A DNA stretch of 50,971 nucleotides from Candidatus Blautia stercoripullorum. GTDB taxonomy: Bacteria > Bacillota > Clostridia > Lachnospirales > Lachnospiraceae. The notes under the pieces are model-generated. The model did no database searches. It was not told the origin of the DNA and saw only the letters and a program-made list of their open reading frames with translations. The stretch covers positions 1 through 50,971 of the forward strand of contig DWUX01000007.1 in NCBI GenBank assembly GCA_019120545.1, written 5' to 3'. Of this stretch, positions 46,009-50,971 are shown one piece after another (the first letter of the stretch is position 1; the number at the start of each line of letters is the position of its first letter). The translations under genes were made by a program, and so were the position numbers.

Positions 46009-48756
46009 TTACAGAGCGTCCAGCGCAGCTTTCACCACTTCCGGTCTGGCCGGAACTCTGGTGATCCGGGCTCCCGTAGCGCTGTAAATGGCGTTCAGGA
46101 TTGCCGGATGAGGCGCCGCCAAAGGTCCCTCGCCGCAGCCTGCGGCTCCGTATGGCCCAAGGGGTCTGGGATGATTTTCCTGATAAACCAGTTCAATATC
46201 ATCCGGGATATCATTAGGATAAGGAATTCCGCACTTCAGCAGGCTGGTATGCTTCTTCAGATCTTCAAAATCCTCTGACAGGGCCAGACCGATACCCTGG
46301 GCGATAGCTCCCATTACCTGTCCGTCCACAACGGTTTTGTTGATTATGGTTCCGAAATCTGATACCATGGTAAATTTCACAACCTTTACCTTGCCTGTCT
46401 CCATATTTACCTGTACCACAGGAAGGTTGATACAGTACATATACACAGAGAAAGGATTTCCCTGGGCTGTTTCCTGATCGCAGTCTGTACATGCGGTAGC
46501 CACCCATTTGCCCTCATACTTTAACGGAAGTTTTTCTTCTACCATTTCTTCATAGGTACGGTAGGTTCCGTCTGGTTTTCTCATGGCGTTCACCAGCATC
46601 TCCGAGGCAACCCGCACTGCGTTTCCTGTCATAACATTAGAACGGGATCCTCCTGCAGGTCCGGAGTTCGGAGTCTTTCCTGTATCATTCATCACCAGCC
46701 TGATCTGGTCCGGAGTAAAGCCTGCCTGGCGGAGAGTTTCGTGGGCATGGGTAAGGGTGCCGATATCTGCGCCCTGTCCGTGATCTTCCCAGGAATCATA
46801 AATCGTTACCGTGTTATCCGGATTCAGCTCTGCCCAGGCCTCTGAAGAGTCCACACCGTCCAGTCCGCATCCATAAACCCCCAGTGACACTCCGGCTCCG
46901 TATTTGAACTTGCCGTTTTCCCCTTTTTCCTTGTTCAAGGTTTCCGCATAAGCTTTATTCTTCTGGTAATAAGGTCTTGCCAGATCATACAGATCTTCCA
47001 GACAGTATACGTCCGGCTTGCATCCGTTAGGAGTGGTAGACTCTGCGGATTCTTTGTAGCAGTTCATGGCTCTGAACTCAAAGGGATCGATCCCCATCTT
47101 GGCTGCCATCATATCCATAGCGATATCGCCGCCCATAAAAGACTGAGGCGCGCCGTATCCCCGGAAAGCAGCTCCATATGCGTGATTGGTGCAGACAGTG
47201 CGTGACCTGTTCCGGATATTAGGAATATCCACTCCGGCCCCCACAAACTGGCTGAGACGCATAGTCAGCAGGTCTCCGAATTCTGAGTAGGGACCATGGT
47301 CAATAAGGTTGTCTCCTTCCAGGGCCAGGATCTTTCCTTTCTCATCAGCCGCCAGCTTAATGTGCATAAAGCCCGGGCTTCTCTTTCCTGTATAAGTGAT
47401 CATCTGGTACATATCAAAGTTCAGCGCCACCGGACGTCCTGTGACAAGCGCCGCCACACCTACCAGAGCTTCGATGGTTGGAGAAAATTTATAGCCAAAG
47501 GTTCCTCCGGCATGGAGCTGTATCAGCCGCAGTTTTTCCGGCTCTACCCCTATTCCTGCACAGATCATGGCATGGTGGAGATGGATGCCGATGGATTTGG
47601 AATGGATGGTTACTCTTCCTTCCTCATCTATATAGGCATAAGCCACATCCGGCTCAATAGGCATATGGGGCTGGCGGGAGCAGTAGGCGTCCATTTCTAT
47701 CACATTGGGAGCCGTCTCCATAATAGGCGCAGTGTCTTCCCCTTTTATACAGTTGGTTTCATAATAAACATTCGGCGTGCCCGGATGGATTTCAATAGCG
47801 TCGGGATCCATGGCCTCCGGCGCGGACATATAAGCAGGCAGCAGTTCCAGATCAACCTTCACATGTTTGGCCGCTTCTTTTGCATGGGCTACTGTATCCG
47901 CACATACCATAGCGATGGCGTCTCCATACTGGAACACTTTCTCGTCGCAGAGAATGGGACGGTCCCAGCCGTCTCCTTTATTTGTAGGGAAGGTAATAAG
48001 TCCGGTGATCCTGTTCTTGCCGGGAACATCCTTGTATGTAATGATCCTGTATACGCCTGGCATAGTTTCTGCTTCTGAGGTATCTATCCCTTTGATCAGT
48101 GCGTGAGATACTTCCGCCTGGACCAGGGCGATCTGGAGAGTATCCTCAGGAAGTGTCTTAATCTCATCTGCTCCGAAATCCCAGGACCCCGTAACCTTTG
48201 CCGCCGCTGAGGGCCGGGCATAACTGGTCCCCAGGATCCTATTGTCTGTAGGCTGGAACATCAGATCTTCTTTTGTGATCTCCCCCCGCAGTACACGGGC
48301 CGCATCCATAACTGCGTCTACTAAAGGCTTGTATCCCGTACAGCGGCAGAGATTCCGGTTCTTGTTAAACCATTCCCTGACCTCTGTTCTGGATGGTGCG
48401 GGATTATTCTCAAGAAGCACCTTTGCGCTCATAATAAAGCCCGGCGAACAGAAACCGCACTGGGCGCAGCCATGAGCGATCCAGGCTGCCTGCAGAGGAT
48501 GAAGGTCCTCCAGCGTCCCGATTCCCTCGATGGTCTCGATCTTGGCATAGTCAGGCACCTTAGATATCTTGGTAATACAGGAACGAGTCACTTTTCCGTC
48601 CACGATCACATTACAGGCGCCGCAGTGGCCTTCGCCGCAGCCGATCTTGCATCCTGTAAGAAGAAGCCTGTCACGGAGTACTTCAGCTAAGGACTCCTGT
48701 CCCTCTACGACCAGGGTCCGCTGAGTGCCGTTAATGATAAGGATTTTTTTTATCAT
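46009..48756 (-). CDS. Molybdopterin-dependent aldehyde oxidoreductase/xanthine dehydrogenase-like, 2x[2Fe-2S] + Mo domains, no FAD domain
   Basis: GCKIGCGEGHCGACNVIVDG, GAQCGFCSPGFIMSAK-like motif, NRNLCRCTGYKPLVDAV; GPAGGSRSNVMTGNA, YGAAGCGEGPLAAPHPA. Confidence 0.93.
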   Translation of the reverse strand: MIKKILIINGTQRTLVVEGQESLAEVLRDRLLLTGCKIGCGEGHCGACNVIVDGKVTRSCITKISKVPDYAKIETIEGIGTLEDLHPLQAAWIAHGCAQCGFCSPGFIMSAKVLLENNPAPSRTEVREWFNKNRNLCRCTGYKPLVDAVMDAARVLRGEITKEDLMFQPTDNRILGTSYARPSAAAKVTGSWDFGADEIKTLPEDTLQIALVQAEVSHALIKGIDTSEAETMPGVYRIITYKDVPGKNRITGLITFPTNKGDGWDRPILCDEKVFQYGDAIAMVCADTVAHAKEAAKHVKVDLELLPAYMSAPEAMDPDAIEIHPGTPNVYYETNCIKGEDTAPIMETAPNVIEMDAYCSRQPHMPIEPDVAYAYIDEEGRVTIHSKSIGIHLHHAMICAGIGVEPEKLRLIQLHAGGTFGYKFSPTIEALVGVAALVTGRPVALNFDMYQMITYTGKRSPGFMHIKLAADEKGKILALEGDNLIDHGPYSEFGDLLTMRLSQFVGAGVDIPNIRNRSRTVCTNHAYGAAFRGYGAPQSFMGGDIAMDMMAAKMGIDPFEFRAMNCYKESAESTTPNGCKPDVYCLEDLYDLARPYYQKNKAYAETLNKEKGENGKFKYGAGVSLGVYGCGLDGVDSSEAWAELNPDNTVTIYDSWEDHGQGADIGTLTHAHETLRQAGFTPDQIRLVMNDTGKTPNSGPAGGSRSNVMTGNAVRVASEMLVNAMRKPDGTYRTYEEMVEEKLPLKYEGKWVATACTDCDQETAQGNPFSVYMYCINLPVVQVNMETGKVKVVKFTMVSDFGTIINKTVVDGQVMGAIAQGIGLALSEDFEDLKKHTSLLKCGIPYPNDIPDDIELVYQENHPRPLGPYGAAGCGEGPLAAPHPAILNAIYSATGARITRVPARPEVVKAALDAL

Positions 48757-48826
48757 CCTTCCACCTCCTTATTTTGTTGTTATGAACTCTGCCGCCGGCA
48801 AATTCTATTCACAGCGGCCCTCTATC

Positions 48827-48847
48827 TTTAAGGTTTGGAACCTTAAA
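48827..48847. promoter_or_regulatory. Operator-like palindrome TTTAAGGTT-TGG-AACCTTAAA
   Basis: Perfect 9-bp arms in divergent intergenic region 48757-48915. Confidence 0.6.
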
Positions 48848-48915
48848 TTCTCATCTTTTTCTGGTCAAATTCTTCTCCCTTTGCTACAATAGGCATATAA
48901 AAAGGAGAAATATGA

Positions 48916-49161
48916 ATGGAACTGAAAGAAATTCACGCAAAACAGGTTACTGTAGAGGTCAGAGACGAAGCCACCGGAGAAATATTCCGCCGTACTCTGC
49001 CTATGGATTATTACGAAACCGCCAATTTCCTCCGCCTTAGCGGAGAAGACGGGAGAGGAAATCCCAGCGAACTGGTTTTTCTGTCTGAAACAGGTATGCG
49101 GCGCCTCAGAGATCTGACAGGAAAAGGGCCCGATAAAGACCCCTGCGGTACACATCAATAA
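48916..49161 (+). CDS. 81-aa conserved-looking small protein of unknown function
   Basis: RBS AAAGGAG; possible promoter TGGTCA-17-TACAAT upstream; between oxidoreductase and xdhC. Confidence 0.65.
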   Translation: MELKEIHAKQVTVEVRDEATGEIFRRTLPMDYYETANFLRLSGEDGRGNPSELVFLSETGMRRLRDLTGKGPDKDPCGTHQ

Positions 49162-49234
49162 TTTTCTGAATCTTTTGTCTTAATTATAATTTGTTTTCAA
49201 AATAGAGTCAATGAATTCACTTTTTTCCAATTAT

Positions 49235-49255
49235 TCTATTTTGAGAATAATATAT
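49235..49255. promoter_or_regulatory. Motif TCTATTTTGAGAATAATATAT upstream of xdhC, with inverted partner half-site at 49198-49206
   Basis: CAAAATAGA (49198-49206) and TCTATTTTG (49235-49243) are exact inverted copies. Confidence 0.45.
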
Positions 49256-49284
49256 TTTTATTTTTTGGGAAAGGAGTTTAACAT

Positions 49285-50313
49285 ATGACAGAACTGTACC
49301 ACCTCATCGCCTCCTGCAATCCTAACCGTCAGACACTCATTCTTACGGCTTTGGAAGGAGAAGCAAAAGGAGAAAAAGCTTTTGTTGTGGACGGAGTCCT
49401 CCAGTGGGAATCCAAAAAGGGAGGATTTTTCTCACAAATATCCGATACTCTCCCGGATGTCTCTGCTCCCGGTATTATTACAGAGAACAATACCCGGATC
49501 TTCTGTGAATTTCCGGCCCATGAGCAAAAACTGGTGATCTGCGGCGCCGGCCATGTATCCATTCCTGTGATCCAGATCGGCCGTATGATCGGCTGTACTG
49601 TCACAGTCCTGGAAGACCGGCCGAAGTTTGCCGACAATGCCAGAAGAGCCGGTGCAGATACCGTGCTCTGCGAACCCTTTGAAGAAGGGCTGAAAAAAAT
49701 CCCCGGGGATCCGGATACCTATTTTATCATTGTGACCAGAGGCCACCGTTACGATCAGGTGTGTCTGGAAAAGATCATGAAAAAAGAGCATGCCTATATC
49801 GGCATGATGGGAAGCCGGGCCCGGACTGTCAAAGTAAAGCAGGCTCTGCTGGAACAGGGTGCCGATCCCCAGGTACTGGAATCCGTACACACTCCCATCG
49901 GTCTGCCTATCGGAGGCGAAACTCCGGAAGAGATCGGCGTCTCCATCATAGCTGAAGTGATACAGGAAAAAAACCGCTGCCGGAAGCGGGGCGGTTTTAC
50001 AAAAGAAATCCTCAGGGCAATTTTAGATGAAAAGGACAAAGACATCAAAAAAGTCCTGGCCACTATCGTGACCAAAAAAGGTTCCTCTCCCAGAGAAGCC
50101 GGGACAAAAATGCTGGTTTACCAGGATGGAAGAACTGTGGGAACCATCGGCGGAGGCTGTCTGGAAGCAGATATCATCCAGAGATCCCTCCGTCTTATGT
50201 CCCAGGAAAACCTCTCGCTGGTACTCCATCACGCTGATATGACCGGAAAAGATGCTGAGGACGAAGGCATGGTCTGCGGCGGTATGGTGGATGTTTTATT
50301 GGAAGTGCTATGA
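49285..50313 (+). CDS. xdhC: XdhC/CoxI-family molybdenum hydroxylase maturation protein, Rossmann domain first
   Basis: KLVICGAGHVSIPVIQIGRMIGCTVTVLEDRP and GSSPREAGTKMLV...GTIGGGCLEADI. Confidence 0.9.
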   Translation: MTELYHLIASCNPNRQTLILTALEGEAKGEKAFVVDGVLQWESKKGGFFSQISDTLPDVSAPGIITENNTRIFCEFPAHEQKLVICGAGHVSIPVIQIGRMIGCTVTVLEDRPKFADNARRAGADTVLCEPFEEGLKKIPGDPDTYFIIVTRGHRYDQVCLEKIMKKEHAYIGMMGSRARTVKVKQALLEQGADPQVLESVHTPIGLPIGGETPEEIGVSIIAEVIQEKNRCRKRGGFTKEILRAILDEKDKDIKKVLATIVTKKGSSPREAGTKMLVYQDGRTVGTIGGGCLEADIIQRSLRLMSQENLSLVLHHADMTGKDAEDEGMVCGGMVDVLLEVL

Positions 50314-50331
50314 AAAGTAAGCGACAGAAAA

Positions 50332-50363
50332 AGGGCTATCGGACAATATTTCTCGATAGCCCT
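50332..50363 (+). terminator. Hairpin AGGGCTATCG...CGATAGCCCT after xdhC
   Basis: Perfect 10-bp arms ~20 bp past the xdhC stop; weak T-tract. Confidence 0.55.
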
Positions 50364-50609
50364 CAATCTTATGCTTGGACACAAGGTTATCTTGCGATAG
50401 CACTCTATATTACTAATCTGTCAGTCAGTGATTACTCGATGATAAAAGTAACACTGCCTGATCCAACTCTGTACGTCTGCCTTCACTTCATGATATCAGA
50501 CCAGTGTATTGCGGTGTGAATGATGATTTTTCGTGTGATTCATGTTGGAAAATACAGATTTTCCGCTGTGTCCGCGTGATTTTGGTGGATTTTGTTATCA
50601 CTACCTTAC

Positions 50610-50920
50610 TTAGTTCTTAGCAAATTTTGCAAAAAATGCAGGCATCTCTGGAGCAGAAACTGGTTCTGGATCATTGTTCGCTCCAACTCTTGTATAATAT
50701 CCATTGTCAAACATAATAGCTCCATTGTCATTTACTATTTTCATAATAATGATAGACTTGTCGTAATAACTTACCATCCTCATTTTACTTCCAATCTGTC
50801 TTCTATAATGTTCATCTAATGGCATTGTTTGTAATGCATTTTTAAATTGAGCAAAGTACACATCGTAATCGCCTTTATAAAATTTATCAACTTCCCCATC
50901 TGGATATACCAGTGCGCTGA
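50610..50920 (-). pseudogene. 5'-truncated ORF of unknown function (reads ...FSALVYPDGEVDKFYKGDYDVYFAQFKNALQTMP...)
   Basis: Frame is open upstream of the listed GTG start and runs into the repeat-bearing segment, meeting a TGA near 50948 without a good start codon. Confidence 0.4.
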
Positions 50921-50971
50921 AAGCGCCTGTCCGGTGTTTTGGAAATCACCTGTCCGGAAAGAGGAAATCAT
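50914..50971. mobile_element. Possible terminus of an insertion sequence (family not assigned), cut by the window end
   Basis: GCGCTgaaAGCGC inverted repeat then two direct copies of CCTGTCCGG (50926-50934, 50949-50957). Confidence 0.3.

Noticed and set aside
38528-48756. Selenocysteine (in-frame TGA) in the radical SAM or hydroxylase genes
   Set aside because: The ORFs are full length without internal stops and no selA/B/C/D genes were seen in the window; Sec incorporation is not needed to explain them
50310-50519. 69-aa plus-strand ORF after xdhC
   Set aside because: Overlaps the xdhC stop and a terminator-like hairpin, no motif
1-50971. CRISPR arrays, tRNA or rRNA genes, prophage
   Set aside because: No regularly spaced repeats, no tRNA/rRNA signatures and no phage structural genes noticed

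Overview
The window reads as chromosomal DNA from a Firmicute, probably Lachnospiraceae (inference from gene content and style). It has about 40 supportable genes in five blocks. (1) ~0.1-21.8 kb, minus strand: an intracellular beta-mannooligosaccharide utilisation locus with two GH130 phosphorylases, an AGE-family 2-epimerase, a sugar ABC importer, two tandem LacI regulators, GH36, two SGNH esterases (CE2-like and CE17-like), phosphohexomutase, GH1, GH113-like and a ManA-ROK kinase fusion. No secreted endo-mannanase is present. (2) 22-23.7 kb, plus: sigma-70-family factor plus DUF4179-like membrane protein. (3) 23.8-26.6 kb, minus: folate operon folE / HD protein / folP / folB-folK, preceded by an unlisted 45-aa ORF that resembles a FolC N-terminus. 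(4) 26.8-32.4 kb, minus: heterodimeric ABC exporter with MarR regulator, then an XRE-HTH + HipA-like kinase pair preceded by a perfect 22-bp inverted repeat. (5) 32.4-50.3 kb: a molybdenum hydroxylase system with molybdate transporter, MPT-binding protein, ModE-like regulator, HAD, CoA-ligase-like protein, Cys-rich radical SAM, class V aminotransferase, MobA-like/HD fusion, C_GCAxxG_C_C protein, methyltransferase, Zn-ribbon redox protein, dicluster Fe-S protein, FAD-less aldehyde oxidoreductase and a domain-swapped XdhC. Block 5 is the best candidate for a poorly described system. The right edge (~50.6-50.97 kb) looks like a gene truncated by a mobile-element end. All family calls were made by eye from translated motifs. 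No database search was run.
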